Numbered from the stretch's first letter, positions 1 through 29,200 are shown. The stretch: DNA of 64,000 nucleotides from Meghimatium bilineatum (GCA_034231615.1 CM067298.1:29518127-29582126), one strand, 5' to 3'. The notes: a model not told the origin generated them from the sequence alone. Numbers and translations are program-made.

Positions 1-190
1 CGAAATCTGATGTTAACATGGGCATTACATTGGAGTATTGCATACTTACTTATTGGTTTTGACCTACCATGAATGTCATAAAGATTTAGAGGTGTTATTC
101 ATGGTTCCATCCGACAAGTCAAAATGACCCAAAAGCCATGCTGAACTCAGGTGTATCAGGATGAGAGGCGCAAATACTACTATTAATCAG
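1..190. other. Edge segment with decayed repeat
   Basis: No gene is visible. Positions about 85-175 look like a decayed reverse copy of the SINE-E family also seen at 59935-60165: phrases such as AAAATGACCC and GCCATGCTGAAC correspond in reverse. Beyond that resemblance I see nothing to annotate. Confidence 0.3.
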
Positions 191-940
191 GTGTGAAAAC
201 ACACTACATAGAGCTAAACAGTGGGGTAACACAAGGATGTATTTTACCACCAAGCTTATTTAATATCAACACAAAGAATATCTTTAAATATATAGAAGAA
301 ATGCCTGGTCTCAAGATCAATGGGAAAATAATTTTAAAAAAATAAAAATTAAAAAAAAAACACTTAAAAAAACTGTCAATACTGCATTTTACCAGTTCAG
401 GCGTTGCAGTGAGGGAATTGAATAGCTGTGTGATATAGGCCTCTTGCTGTCGCCACGTCATGTACAGGGTGGGTTTTTTAATTTACCCTGCGACAGAAAA
501 AAACCCAGTCTTTACCGGGGATCGAACTCTAGAACTCACTCGTGTGAGACTAGCGTTCTAACCTCTCGGTCATGCACCACATGGGAAAATAATAAACAAC
601 CTGAAATATGCAGATGACACTGTTCTTTTAGTAGAAAGTCAACAGGAACTACAAAGACTAATAGATCAAGTTGATAAATCAAGTAAAGAATATTGATTGG
701 ATATAAACATCCAAAAACCATGCTAATCAGCAACGTCAAAGAAGAACAGGTGCTAAACATAAAAATACATGGATAGAAACTACAAGAGGTAGAACATTAT
801 CAATATCTCATACACATAATCACAAATGATGGCAGATGTGAAACAGAAGTTGCTAAATGGAGAATAGGAATGGCTAAACACATTTTCAATGAGATGAGGA
901 AAATATTAACATCTAAACAAATTAGCACCAGCAGAAGTTT
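191..940 (+). mobile_element. RTE-like LINE fragment, reverse transcriptase part (ATG-tail family)
   Basis: Broken reverse transcriptase of a non-LTR retrotransposon. Conceptual translation across breaks gives GVTQGCILPPSLFN followed, after an inserted SINE (333-580), by [12 protein letters not shown] with the YADD catalytic box. The same peptide order occurs in the better copy at 28631-29568. Stop codons and small deletions start about 690, so it cannot make protein. The 5' part of the element is missing and the 3' end fades about 940. It lies downstream of MOCS2. Confidence 0.8.
333..580 (-). mobile_element. tRNA-derived SINE nested in a LINE
   Basis: About 248 bp bounded by a perfect 13-bp target duplication ATGGGAAAATAAT (320-332 and 581-593). 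Read on the minus strand it starts with a tRNA-like head: an A-box-like TGACCGAGAGG, then a B box GAGTTCGATCCC, the internal RNA polymerase III promoter of tRNA SINEs. A body of about 150 bp follows, ending in T/A-rich sequence at the low-coordinate side. It interrupts the LINE at 191-940 between two reverse transcriptase motifs, so it is the younger insertion. The family name is not known to me. Confidence 0.85.
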
Positions 941-1009
941 GTAAATGAACAAAGAAGGTTACAGTATGTTATTTATTCTGGTACATAGTGTATGGTAACG
1001 TGTTATTAT

Positions 1010-1260
1010 TCCCGATCTCCTACGTTCTTCCAGATTAGCAAGATATATTATAGAAAATGGAATGCGCTGTCATGGTTTACAGCTTTGCTGCGATATATGT
1101 ACCTTTCCACCTGACTTTAGCATAGCTTCTGGATCACTTTGATCCTATATGAGATGGGATAGCCAATTCCATATCAAAATCTCTGTAATGGACTCTTACA
1201 ACATTCATGGAAATTAACAGAATCGCTATTCTTTGCTTCCCTTTTGGGCCCCAGAAACAA
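1010..1260 (+). mobile_element. SINE-E type dispersed repeat copy
   Basis: Shares an ordered series of blocks with 59935-60165: GAATGCG...TGGTTTACAG, CTGACTT..AGCATGGCT-like, GATCCTATATG.GATGGGA, and the end block GCTATTCTTTGCT followed by CCTTTTGGGCC. It has no coding potential. The blocks resemble a SINE body, but I could not find an intact RNA polymerase III promoter or a target duplication here. Confidence 0.5.
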
Positions 1261-1340
1261 ACTGCAATTCTCACTTTTTTTATACAGTGCTCAACACATG
1301 AGCAATTCTCACTTTACACTGTACTCATGCATTAACACAT
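1261..1340. repeat. About 39-bp tandem repeat split by a LINE
   Basis: Two neighbouring copies of a unit beginning GCAATTCTCACTTT are seen here, and a third diverged copy (ACAATTCTCACTTTATACATT) lies at about 2578-2620, on the far side of the LINE at 1341-2565. The LINE therefore probably inserted into a small tandem array. Confidence 0.5.
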
Positions 1341-2565
1341 CATCATCAAGTGCCGTCTTCGCAACATCCTGTCTCTTGTCTTGGTGGTGCACTCTGCTTT
1401 ACTATAACTTGTCTATCTCATGAAGTTACTCTCCCACTTGTATCTCTACCTACCTCTTGCTTGCCTCCACTAGACTTTACTCCCAAGTAAGGTCTTCAAC
1501 AAGGTCTCATGTCTTTTAATATGTTCTAAATATTTTATTTGCTTGATCTTTATTTGCTTTAATAATTCTTTCTGCATAGAAAGTGTTGTTATAACCTCTT
1601 CTCCCTATTCTTCTGTATATCCACAAAGGCATCAATTCTGTTTTCTAATTGTTTATTTATTGTTCATGTTTCTGGGCCATACATTAATATAGAATAGAAA
1701 ACAGCATTTTATCATTCAAAATTTTAGCTTATTTGTAATTTTTTTAGATGTTAATATTTTCACAATATTTCAAGAGTTTAAAGATATTCTCTATATAAAT
1801 ATTAAACTGGCTGGGTGATAAAATACATCATTGTCTTACTCCTCTGTTTAATTCTATGTATGGAGAGTAACTGTTTTTTCCCAATATATATTTCTAATCA
1901 GTCTGATGTCTGTTCCATCTATGCCTAATTTCTTGAAGACATTCAATTAATTTTTCATGTTGGACTGTCAAAGGCTTTTGCTGTAATCTATGAAGCAAAT
2001 ATATATATACTTTTTTTGGACTTTTATATATTTATCCATCAATATTTGAATACTAAGAATGGCTTCTTGGTTTTTCCTAAAACCGAACTGCTCTTCACAG
2101 ACCTCAATGTCTATCTTGTTTTTAATTCTTTCATGTATTATCTTGAGTAGTATTTTGGTTATGTGGCTCATGAAACTTATAGTTCTGTATAATCCACAGC
2201 CCTGGGCTTCTTAGGTAGTGGTATGAATATTGATGATTTCAGGTCTTTTGGTATGTGGCCTGTTTATTTCATATGTCATTGCAAAATTCTGTGATAGCTT
2301 TCACAATAAATTCATCTAGTTTTCTTTATTTCTGCTGTTATGTTGTCAGAGCCTGCTTTTCCACATTTTATTGTGTTTTCTACTTCTGCTTTCAGTATTG
2401 CTGGTTCATCATTGTTGTGTATTGTAGGTTTTTTTTGTTTCCTTGATCATTGACACAGTCTGTTACATAATCTGACCATCTGGTAAGTACTTCTGTTTTA
2501 TCAAATATATTATTTTTTTCAACTTTTATCTTTAATGCAGCCATCCACATTTATATTGCAGCATA
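1341..2565 (-). mobile_element. RTE-like LINE fragment (ATG-tail family)
   Basis: On the minus strand this reads from the linker before reverse transcriptase (WSDYVTDCVNDQG) through fingers and palm (KILLKIIHERIKNK, EEQFGFRKNQ, FIDYSK about 2171-1968) to the element's 3' end. That end carries GACGGCACTTGATGATGATG, the same terminus as the copies at 20617 and 29568. Numerous stops and frameshifts make it a pseudogene. It lies just beyond the last MOCS2 coding exon (2680) and may supply part of that gene's 3' UTR. No upstream endonuclease remains. Confidence 0.8.
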
Positions 2566-2679
2566 CACAACACACTGACAATTCTCACTTTATACATTAC
2601 TCATGCAATGCACGCAACACTGCTAACTACTCTCATATGCTAATTTTAAGAATGACTATTTTACCTCGTAACTAGGTAA

Positions 2680-18423
<15,744 letters not shown>

Positions 18424-19330
18424 GACATTTGCACTGGTGAGGTCAAGTCTGCCAGATTTTCAACATTGGGATGCTAGATTCATTACCTAAGCTAATCGTT
18501 TACAATGATGTAAAGAGCGAAACCACATAAACATTTATTTAAGATATCCTATTGCGACTTCAACGCATTTAAATATAAAAGCCCACTTAGAACTTGTACA
18601 TTAAAGTTTTCTAATGTTAGACTATGCAACATAAAGTTTAAACATCTAGACGAATAAGTCACAAAAATTATCCTGGCACAGCATCCAATATCTTCTGAAT
18701 GGCTGGCTAAAAGTTGTCTAAGTTGCATTCGCGCGAGTTGGACATTTTGAAAGTCACTATTTAAAAGTGCATGTACATCTACAAAGAACATGCCAAATTA
18801 ACACTTAAAACGGGTGTATAGACTATAGGGTTCGAGGCGACCCCAGCTAAACAGATGCAGCTTATATTAAAATTATCGTTCGACACTGTGTGTGCTAAAT
18901 CAAATTGGCCTGCGGATTGCTTCCATTCCATCGTTACACAGGTCTTTCACCGGAAGCTTCTGTCAAAACACAAACATAGAAACGCCAAGAGCGACATAAA
19001 CTTGCAGATTCTAACATTTTATAATAAAATTTATTTTGTGTAGTTGTCACGATGCAAGTTTTGACAAATATTTCTTGCTATTTCAAATTGTTTACAAACC
19101 GATAACTCTAGGCAGCAGACGTTGGTGCAAAACGTTGAATTACAGCCTGAAAACATCATGGTGGCCAATAAATTAGTGTATCATGGCAGCAAATGAAAAA
19201 CCATAAATGTATGTAATTCATAATTATTCAAATCATTTTAGATATTTGTTTTGAGCGTTACAAGTGTTGCGTTGCTTTTACCTCAGCTCTACTTCGAGTT
19301 GCAAGTAACCGTAGAAGACCTTCTTACAAG

Positions 19331-20148
19331 GTAAATGGCAACTTTATCACTATATTATTATTGTTCTGGTCAGAAATTGTTAATCTGTTTATGATCCGTA
19401 TCTTCTTTTTCCAATCCATTCGATCAAACAGACATAGATTTTAAAACTCTTCCTTCATTGGCTTATAAAGAAAACTAAATTTTACATAGGCTTATACAAA
19501 ATTGGAAAAGACTTTTACTTTGTGACCACTTCAGCTAAATTCTGCACGATACATATGTTTTAACTCCACAATTATTTTTTAATTGGACGGAATTATCTTT
19601 CTTATGAATTTTAAACTAAATGTCAGCAAGTTCATAACTCGTAAAGTTTGTTTTAAAATCTACCCTATTGTATTATATGTCAAGTTAAACATCACGCTGA
19701 AGGTCTGATCAATCGCCACGCAATGGTAAAACAGTAACATGATATACATGAGCCTATGTTGTGAGGCTTTCATTTTGTATAGGCTCAAGTCCCACACCAC
19801 TCCAAATAATATACAATAAATACACCACAGGAACTATCAGCATGCATACACTTAGCCATCTGCTGAAAGAGCTCATATGGGTATTCCATAGTGTATTGCC
19901 GTTAGTTGAAATAATCACTACAGTACTTCATCTATACTATGTTTTACCCCCTCAGACTATGAGGATTCTTCGCAAAACATTGCACACCCCCTGAAAGTTT
20001 GCGCATTATGAAAATGAAATAAAGCTCTAGAGAAACTTCCCCATTGAACAAATGAATACACAGGCTCTATTGCTTGTAATTCCTATAGTTCAGAACAAAT
20101 ATATTATAAATCTATTACACAATGTTATGAAATGGTTAGTAGGACATT
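19331..20148. other. Intergenic, nothing recognised
   Basis: AT-rich, with short frames only. The sodium channel's missing N-terminal exon was looked for here and not found. Confidence 0.4.
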
Positions 20149-20163
20149 ATTATAGAATTAGTT

Positions 20164-20617
20164 AAAAGGAGAATAGGAATAGCTAAAAGTACCTTCAATG
20201 ACATGAGAAAAATATTAACATCTAAACAAATTACAAACAAGTTAAAAATGAGAATTATAAAATGCTATTTTGAGATTCTATATTTTATAGAAGAATAGGG
20301 AGAACATCATGGAAAGAGAAGAAAACAAATAAAGAGATACTAAAAACACTTAATATGAAGAAGGAACTACTAAGAGAAATAAAAATCTGGCAGATAAAAT
20401 ATTTGGACACATTAAAAGACATGATACCTTATTGAAGATCTTACTTGAGGGTAAAGTCAAAGGGAGGCGAGCAAGAGGTAGACAGAGATACAAGTGGCAG
20501 AGTAACATCACACGATGGACAGGTTACAGTCTAGCAGAGTGCACCACCCAGACAAGAGACAGGATGTTGGAGATCCGTTGCAGCCAACCTTCATTGTGTA
20601 GACGGCACTTGATGATG
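20164..20617 (+). mobile_element. 5'-truncated RTE-like LINE (ATG-tail family) with target duplication
   Basis: 454-bp insert between direct repeats of 15 bp with one mismatch, ATTATAG(A/G)ATTAGTT (20149-20163 and 20618-20632). The 3' part reads EGKVKGRRARGRQRYKWQSN and [14 protein letters not shown] and ends GGCACTTGATGATG. An internal deletion removes the YGSETWTL segment present in the copy at 28631-29568. Confidence 0.9.
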
Positions 20618-20784
20618 ATTATAGGATTAGTTATGTATGATATGAGTATAAAAGAACAACAAATGAATGACAAAATTACTCACCAATAGATCTCTGGTTA
20701 AATAATAGTTCATGTTACCAAAAGCCTTCCTATTGTATAAGTTCAATGAAAGTGGTAAAAATAGTGAATGTATTAGTTACACAG

Positions 20785-20935
20785 AAATCAGATGCTCAGG
20801 CAATTTGTGCAAATACAACATCAACACTGTGCATTTCCGTTCTCTGGACTACGTTCTACTGGAAATCTAGTAGGACCAATGTCCTGCTAAAAGAGATCTG
20901 GTGGAAATTTGAGAATGAACGTCCATAAAATATTG
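20785..20935 (+). mobile_element. SINE-A copy
   Basis: GCAATTTGTGCAAATA, CTCTGGACTACGTTCTACTG, GAAATCTAGTAGGACCAATG, TCCTGCTAAAAGAGATCTGG and GAGAATGAAC in family order. Confidence 0.7.
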
Positions 20936-21113
20936 ATGTATTTTTATTGTTGCTGGACGATTCTATCATGCAGGATTTCTAAATTAATAGCACACTCACC
21001 AGAAATGAACATTCAGTGTATATTGAAAATGAATGGTGAAATATTTTATGCTCATTTTCTTCAGCTCTGCGGTTAGGTGTTCTACGTTGCGGTTACTTAT
21101 CTCGCAAACTTGA

Positions 21114-21213
21114 NNNNNNNNNNNNNNNNNNNNNNNNNNNNNNNNNNNNNNNNNNNNNNNNNNNNNNNNNNNNNNNNNNNNNNNNNNNNNNNNNNNNNNN
21201 NNNNNNNNNNNNN
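21114..21213. other. Assembly gap (100 N)
   Basis: Exactly 100 undetermined bases, the usual placeholder for a gap of unknown size. The sodium channel's 5' exon(s) may be hidden here. Confidence 1.
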
Positions 21214-21264
21214 TTTGGAGACAAAATGACAGATGCAGACATATTTTAATTAACTGAAAGAATA

Positions 21265-21400
21265 AAACTTTGGCTTTCTATAGGATGAGATGGTCATGCT
21301 CACTCATCAAAACCTACATGTATAGCAGGTAACAGTATTACTATTCTTTGCTCCCCCTTTTGGGCCAAGGCTCCACGCAGACAGTATTATTTACTAAAAA
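21265..21400 (+). mobile_element. SINE-E 3' part
   Basis: AGCAGGTAACAGTATTACTA, TTCTTTGCTCCCCCTTTTGG and GCC match the end block of the SINE-E copies at 1010-1260 and 59935-60165. Confidence 0.5.
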
Positions 21401-21479
21401 ATTACACATAATCTTTGAAGAATATGATATGTGGAACTGTGCTTCACAGGTAGCTCAAAGGTAAATAAAGAGATAGTGC

Positions 21480-21569
21480 TACCAGTTCGCCTAAAAATTA
21501 ATTGAGCACATGTCAGATTAGAACTCTTTAACAGGATTTGTGCTCAATTAATTTTTAGAAGAACTGGTA
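21480..21569. repeat. Inverted repeat, 31-bp arms
   Basis: The left arm 21480-21510 (TACCAGTTCGCCTAAAAATT...) pairs with the right arm 21539-21569 with two mismatches, around a 28-nt loop. It could be a fold-back mini-element. No target duplication is clear. Confidence 0.85.
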
Positions 21570-23049
21570 CATTAAGAATAACATTAGGTTTACAGCAGAG
21601 GCAAGGAACCTTTTTGGTGCCATGCGCCACTTGTAAACTTAACATTCGCAGACCATGCAAAATTATCAACTTAAAAATTAGCCTGCATATTTATTCAAAC
21701 ATTTAAGTAACTCACCCCTAATGTAATGTTTTGAGCTGCTTATTTTTGGTGGGGTGTGTGATATTAACTGATATGGATGATGTTGCAACTCTCAAAATGT
21801 TTTGTCACATGCAAGGCACAGAGGTCTGACTTTGACTTCAACAAACAATCATTATTCTATGTCTCTTAGAAAGAACAATTACCTACACCAATTTTTCTTT
21901 TTTTTACTGATGCCATTTGAAGGATGCAACACCACTTTCTTATTATTTCTTATCTCCTGTATTTTGGGATCTGCTTTTTATACATTTCAAAACCTGGTTA
22001 TGGTGCATATGTTTGCTCCAAACAATTTTCAGGTGTTACATAGATGTTTTCAGTCACCTCCACCATTCCTGTCTCTCCCCATCAAATTAGGAGACTACTA
22101 TAATAACACTGAAACAAGGATCTCACCCTGTATCTAATTTGCACTCAGGGTCTTCAGATGTCTTAATTGTTGTTATTTTTATCTCTTGACACCCGTCATT
22201 GGCTGTTCTGAAATTGAGCATTTGACACGGTCGCATGTATTTCACAACTTGTAACGCAGGTGTAACTTCTCTGCTGTTTGGTAATATTTATAGGGACTTC
22301 CGCATCTCTAGTCCGTGATGCGATATTGGCACCAAGTGGTCAATTCCTAACATCTGCATTAATTAATGAGTTATATGCGATTTTAGCATTTCCATATCAG
22401 AACTATTTGTTATTTCTGTCGTAGTGTCTAACAATTCTGCACATACATATATTTTGTGTAAATGCCAAGAAGAAAAGTTATCTATATTTGAATTTCTATA
22501 TAACTTGTTAACCATGAACTCAGCACACTGTGCCTATTCAGAAACAATAAGATGGTTATTATGTACATTACTATTATGATTGACACTTAATATAAATGTA
22601 TGGTGCGATGAAACAAGATCTAGATTTATTAAATTTTTAATCCACGCTCAGTTGCCTTCAGCAGATTATGATTCAAACCAAATGATCCTGCGGACAAGAA
22701 GTTCTCCACCACTGCACTGCAGTATACTTCAATAAGAAAAAAACAACTAAAGTTAGAATGTCGTACTACCAAATTATATAAATATTATTTAAATCTGCAT
22801 ATGCTCTAATATAACCAATACTCAATGGAATCCTTCTTGCCATATGATATAGGCCTCTCATAATATTCTTAAAGAAAACAATGACACTAATATCTACCTT
22901 TTCTATTTTCATAACTTACATTCTGTATAGTTGCAACACTGTGTACAATTTGCTACACAATCTGGCTGAATTATTAGACCATGCTTCACTTACTTTTCCA
23001 CAAAATTGCCTATTTAAATAAAAAACTGTTCACCACTTGTATTCCACAG
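21570..23049. other. Upstream of first recognised sodium channel exon
   Basis: No recognised gene. A 111-aa open frame at 21802-22137 has no domain. The N-terminal sodium channel exon (expected to end with a short acidic/PYY-type segment just before TFVV) was not found. Confidence 0.35.
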
Positions 23050-23264
23050 ACATTCGTTGTTATAAATTCAAGATTTAGGAAGAAATATATCAGCAGGTAT
23101 ACAGCGACTAACTCTCTCTTTATATTTGCTCCATGGAACCCTGTGCGGAAAATTATGCTTTACCTTTCTACTCATCAGTCCTTTGATTTTTTTATTTTCA
23201 CAACAATCGTTGTCAACTGTGTCTTCCTAGCTGCACCAACATTGTCTATGGCTGAAACAATTGA
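23050..23264 (+). CDS. Sodium channel exon: pre-S1 and S1
   Basis: Acceptor TATTCCACAG. It encodes [29 protein letters not shown] and S1 [16 protein letters not shown], and ends in phase 2 before GTAAGT. It covers what are two separate exons in vertebrate Nav genes, so an intron is absent here. The reading frame is open back to 22981, but the upstream part is intronic. Confidence 0.95.
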
Positions 23265-26200
23265 GTAAGTATGCTGTCTTGTTACAAAATATATACCTAC
23301 ATTGCATTTTTTTATACATGTACAATGAATTTTGCTAGACCCATTAAGAAATACACTACAACTCATTATATAGGCCTATAGTCTATGGCTACTCCACTTT
23401 CCATGCTTGCCAGAAGCCAAATACATTTAAATACAAATACATTTTAAGGTATTACTTTACTCCCTGTAGCAATGGCAATAGGATGTATTAGTTTTTTTTG
23501 CAAAGGTTAACAAATGTACCATTTTACTATGTGATATGATCTCAGAGCTCAATAAGACTTATGCATCTGTGAATGGGGTGAATTTGTGGTGGGACATGTG
23601 GGCTTCTGTGTGTTCTCAAATATTAACAGGACTTCCACCAGTCAGTCTCATGATAGATAATTGTAGCTTCATTGCCATGTACATAACGCTGTCCTCTGGT
23701 GTGTGTTGCCATTTCCAGATTCAGTGTGTCACCATATTTCAGCTGGGCCTACTCATATTGGGACATTGACATTGGCTGCCCCTGCAATGTTTCTGCTGCT
23801 TTTTTGGCTGACCAAGATGGAATGCACAGATGCCTTATGTTACAGTGTGCCGACAGTGCTGCTGTGTGTGTTGGCATAGAGGTCTTGGAAATATTGCTTG
23901 TCTTTTGCAGACAATTCTCATTCCATCTACAGCCTCCATGGACATGAGACTAAAAGTACTGGTCAGAAAGACAGCTAGAGCAGCTATCTTTCTGTTTCCT
24001 GGGTGCACCACAAGGAAGTACTTTTAGGATCTTGGTTATCTGCTAACCCTGTGTCCCTCGAGAGCAGTGAGGTATCCTTTGCACCCCAAGTTGTTATTTA
24101 AAGTAGTGTATGAGCTTGCTCCAAATGCAATATTAACAAGTTAACATAAAGTTCTCATATTATAAGATTATTACAAGAATTGACATCTCTGGTCAAATTC
24201 TTGGTACGGACTGAATTTATAAAAATTAAAATTAAATTAAAAATGGATAACCGGTATATGTCCTTCATGGCAATTGCTATAGAGTAAGTGGCGGCAAAGA
24301 TTCATAGCAGATTTTTTTTTAATCTTTGGGTTTTCCCAATACTACAGGGGACCACATCAGATGCCAACATTCCAATATGTTACAGAAGGAAGTTTGAAAG
24401 ATCAAGGACAAATCGATTTTAAACAATGAGGAAAAAATGTTGTCACTGTGTTTAATCTAAATTTTTGTTTCAACTTCTCACTCTCTGTCTGCTATTATCA
24501 TTAATATTTGGATTTTTTAAAAGTTGAGACTGAAGTATATTTTGTGCGATTACATTCTTAAGCAAATTTACCTTATCTGGCCACTTTGTTTATTCATGGG
24601 AATGTATGATAGTTGCAAAATAGTTTTAGTTCTGAGCAAGAAAATTTCCTGCCCATGAAAAAAATAAATTTCCACCATGAAACACTCAATAGGTCATCTT
24701 ATATATCTTTAGCCTGTTGTTGTTGTTGTTAAACATTGACTTAAGCTTTATGACTAGCGAAACAAATAGAATTAGAATTCTGAAATAGAATTCTGGATTA
24801 ATTGCTGATATCGTCCACTTTTACCTGCTAATAAAATTTATAACAAAGCTAATCTCCCGTTTAGAAATGTCTGATTTCACCTTTGACAGAAAGTGAACAA
24901 TTTCACCATATCTTTCATCATTTCTGCAGTCTTGCTGGTTAATCGAAATTTATCTGTGAAGTATTTGACTTTTCCTGTGATTTTTATTGGTCACTTTGTG
25001 TTGACAGCCAATTATAATCATAAAAGTCAATGCATCACTTCAGAATAAAGAATCCCAATTTATCCCACAAGTCTTGTGTTATCCATGGTGACAAACAACG
25101 AAATACCTGTCCTCCAGTAGAAATACACACGTTTATCTCAAGCTGTCATGACTGGACAAAATGATTGGTACATATTTTCAACCAAAACTAGTATCTAGTT
25201 GGCGTAGGCATTTACCGAAATTATTATTGTCCAGAATAATTCTTCTGTGCTAAGACTTGTATTAAACCTTATGTAGAATCTAGATAATACAATTCAGAAA
25301 ATTGTGTCTACACAGATGAATTGAAGGAAAAAGGAATTCTCTAGCCAAATGGTGTGTTAATATATCGACATTTTTATTACTGTTTTCGAAGTAATTGTTT
25401 GTGTTATATCAGGGAGGGGTGTGGCAATATATATATATTAATATACAATTAAAAATAAGCAATTTTACACAAATGAAGCATATACCCTTTTTTCCTAAAT
25501 AAAAAGCACTTTGTGTGTGTGCGCGTGCGTGCGTGGTTATATATATATATATATATAAACCAATCACCAAATGTTACAAAAACATGATTTTATTGATTAG
25601 GAACAAGCGTCACAGCACTGGGGTCATTCCCATATATGCTCTGTTTGCCTTTCCTTCAGCCATCTAAAAGTGTTTAGTTTTAAAATGGAACTTAGCAACT
25701 ATTTTTTATACCTTAGTTATTTCTTGGATTAAAGTTACATAACTATACACAGTTTTATTGTTTAATAATTTTCACATAATGTAGCTATGTGAGACAAGCA
25801 GTAAATCAATTATTTTGTAATTTTTGTTAATTCTACCTTTTGTAATCGTTTGTATCACCTTTTTTGCCTAGAGTATCACATGGGGCAAAGATCCTGTTTT
25901 ACATATGTTCTTAAACTCTTAATTTATTATCTACACATAATCTTATTTTTTCAATACCCTCACTAGTGTAAGAGGGATAGGTAAGGTATACATTGGTGAC
26001 AGTTTGTTGTCCACTAGTTAGGTCTAGGTGTTAGAAGACACTAAAAATTGTCAAATGCTGATATCTGCCTCCATCTACCATATACAGTCACATATAGCAC
26101 AACTAAGATCCTCCTTGTACACCTTAACAGGAAAACATGCAGTAATGAACACTTTACACATTTTCACATTATTTCATTTTTTTTCCACCAGATATGTTTT

Positions 26201-29200
26201 CTTAGGCATTTACACATTTGAATGTGTTGTCAAAGTGGTAGCACGCGGATTAATCTTGAATAAGTCTACATACTTGCGGGATCCATGGAATTGGTTAGAT
26301 TTTACAGTTATCATTACAGCGTAAGTTCTTGTGAGTGTACACATATGATTTAGTTGTTAGTGTCACTTAATGTCTTCTTTGGCATTCACTCTCAAACTCC
26401 TGCTGAATATCTCTTTTGTAACAGGACAATGGTCCTACTAAATTTCCAGCAGGATAGTCCAGAGAATGGAAATATGCTGTGTCATAGTTTTATTTGCACC
26501 AATGGCCCAATATATCCTTCATCAGCGGTTCAGTTAATTTGTTTTTCAACTGCTAAAAGCAGTATAAAATCCGGACAGAAGAAAAGTTAATACATGATAA
26601 TGAAGAATGTGAATCACTTGTAGAATACAGGAAAATATACATATATTTAATGCTTCAACCAAAAGGAAGGTGTTTATCAAGAATACAACATAATACATCA
26701 GTTAAGGACACACTGTCTATGATCACATCATGACACAATAATAATTGAAAATACAAATGCTGAAAGGTAATGATAATAGATGATAATACAAGAACTGAAG
26801 GAATGGAGACTAAAATAAAGTTAATGGGAAATCCACCTTTTGGATCAGATTTTCTCTTCTACTTTTTACCAATATAAAATTTGGACTGTCATAGCTTGGT
26901 TAAAAAATGAAACAAAACATAAAAGATCTGTAACAGAAGATATTGAAGAAAAACATCAGGGAAAAAGAGAAACGTGAATCAATCAATCAAGTGCCATGCT
27001 GAATGACGTAGGTGGTCATGTTTCTCCATGACTCTCTGTCTCTTGTGTTATCAGTAAGCTCGATTGGTGAACTTCTACTGTGCCACAATACTAGTCTATC
27101 TAGCAACTTTTCTCTTTGTCATACGTGATGAAACATAATGTAATCTACGGATATTACAGTAGTAGTTTCCCTCTGGCTTTCTACCAGTTTGTTTATGTTG
27201 TTCTCCACTAGCCTTTGACTAAAAATAGCCTGACCTACAAGGCAGCAGTGGTTTGATTTTAGAGTGGCCTTCTCTTAGACAGATTGCCCTCCCAAAACTA
27301 ACGAGTTCCATCTATCCGGAATACACAATGAAAACCATTGCCAGTCACCATATTTCAAACTATTGTGCCACACTAATAATCTGGGTCATTTCACAGTCCA
27401 TATGCACAAATTGCACATAAACAAAAATTAACACGCTATTGTAGGTAGAACTTGACAATATCCATTATATTAGAAAAGGTAATGCCAGAGAAAAATCTAT
27501 ATTGTACAGCTTCGCAAAGTTTCAGAATTTAAACACCTAAAGAGATAGTTCAGTAGAGAGATATGATTTTGCGATTTCATCACTAGTCTTCAGACTAAAG
27601 TCCTGGTGATATTAGTTGCAACATGATTTCTTCAAGTGCTTCTGTCCTAAACATTCTGGTCCAGTATTATTTCATTTTTTTTCTTGTCTATGTTCTTTTA
27701 CAGCATAATTGATATGTTTTTAATTTATTTATTCTACCTTACATATTGTAGATAATATTGAAATACCGGTAGTATGTTAGTTAAGTTAATGGCATCATAA
27801 AAATATGCCGGTATATACATTTGTGGGTGTCTTCTTTTGTTATTTCAAATGTAGGGAAATATCAGAACATAAATTGCCTTGGAAAATAGGTAAGAATCAA
27901 TATTTATGAGCATCCAATAGATCATCATCAAGTGACATATTCTTTCCAGAATGTAGTCTTTCCTATGGATTTCTTGAATTCTCCGCGGTCTTGAGTAAGT
28001 TGCCCTGCATCTTCCAGTGACATGCGCAGGCATTCTTGAATGTCTTTTGTCCAACGGCGTCTTGGTCTGCCTTTGCCCCTTTTGCCTTCTGTCACAGTTT
28101 CACAGAGACCAAATGTATATGGGATTAGTTTCTGATTAATTGAACACATTTTGTCTTTATGAAATTCAAATATGCTAATATGTAAAATAAAGGTGGTCAG
28201 TATTGTGAATGATGGTCATTGACACAAACCTGTATATGGAAGTATGTATAGGGCTAGTGTTTAAACTCTTCTCCCCACCTCTCGGAAAATATAACAATAA
28301 TTAGTAGCAAGAAACAAGTAAAATAATAGGGTATAGTTTGCCCTCTAGCGGTTTTCTTCCAAACTATCATTAAAAGTACATATAACTTCTAAATATATAT
28401 TTCATGGAAATTTATTTTCTATGTATCAATACATTAACTGACGTTTTTTTTCCAGATACATTACAATAGTCTTGCAGAGTGTTTATCAATTGACAGTTGG
28501 AAATTTGCAAGGTCTGCGTACATTCAGAGTCTTAAGAGCACTCAAGACAGTTTCAATTATTCCTGGTATGCTCTCATCTGTAAATATGTACTTCAGTTGC
28601 ACATTTTTTAGTCATTAGTATTTTATGTTACAGCTACTCTCCGTAAATAGAAATAAGAAGAGGGGTAAGACAAAGAATGCATTTGATCACCAAGCCTATT
28701 TAATATCTACACAGAGAATATCTTTAAAAATATAGAAGAAATACCAGGACTCAAGATCAATGGGAAAATAATAAACAACATTAGATATGCAGATGACACT
28801 GTTCTTTTAGCAGAAAGTGAACATGAACTACAGAGACTAATAGATCAAGTCAATAAATCAAGTAATGAATATGGACTGGATATACACATTCAAAAAACAA
28901 AAACCATGATAATCAGCAAAAACACAGAAGAACAGGAGGTAAACATAAACATACAGGGAGAGAAACTACAACAAGTAAAACAGTATCAATATCTTGGACA
29001 CATAGTCACAAATGATGGCAGATGTGAAACAGAAGTTAAAAGGAGAATAGGAATGGCTAAAAGTACCTTCAATGACATGAGGAAATTATTAATAATCTAA
29101 ACAAATTACAAACAAGTTAAAAATGAGAATTATAAAATGCTACATCTATTCCATATTAATGTATGGCTCAGAAACATGGACACTAAATAAACAATTAGAA

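Larger units (their letters stand above)
23265..26191 (+). other. Sodium channel intron with dispersed repeats
   Basis: No gene. Contains repeat B (23540-24060), repeat D (24620-25260) and simple repeats at 25425-25557 (TATATA, GTGTGCGCGTGCGTGCGTGG). It also includes a TTG trinucleotide run at 24716. Confidence 0.7.

Noticed and set aside
515-580. tRNA gene on the minus strand
   Set aside because: It is the promoter head of a SINE bounded by target duplications (320-332, 581-593).
21802-22137. 111-aa open frame upstream of the sodium channel
   Set aside because: No sodium channel N-terminal motif, no donor at a useful phase and no other homology recognised.
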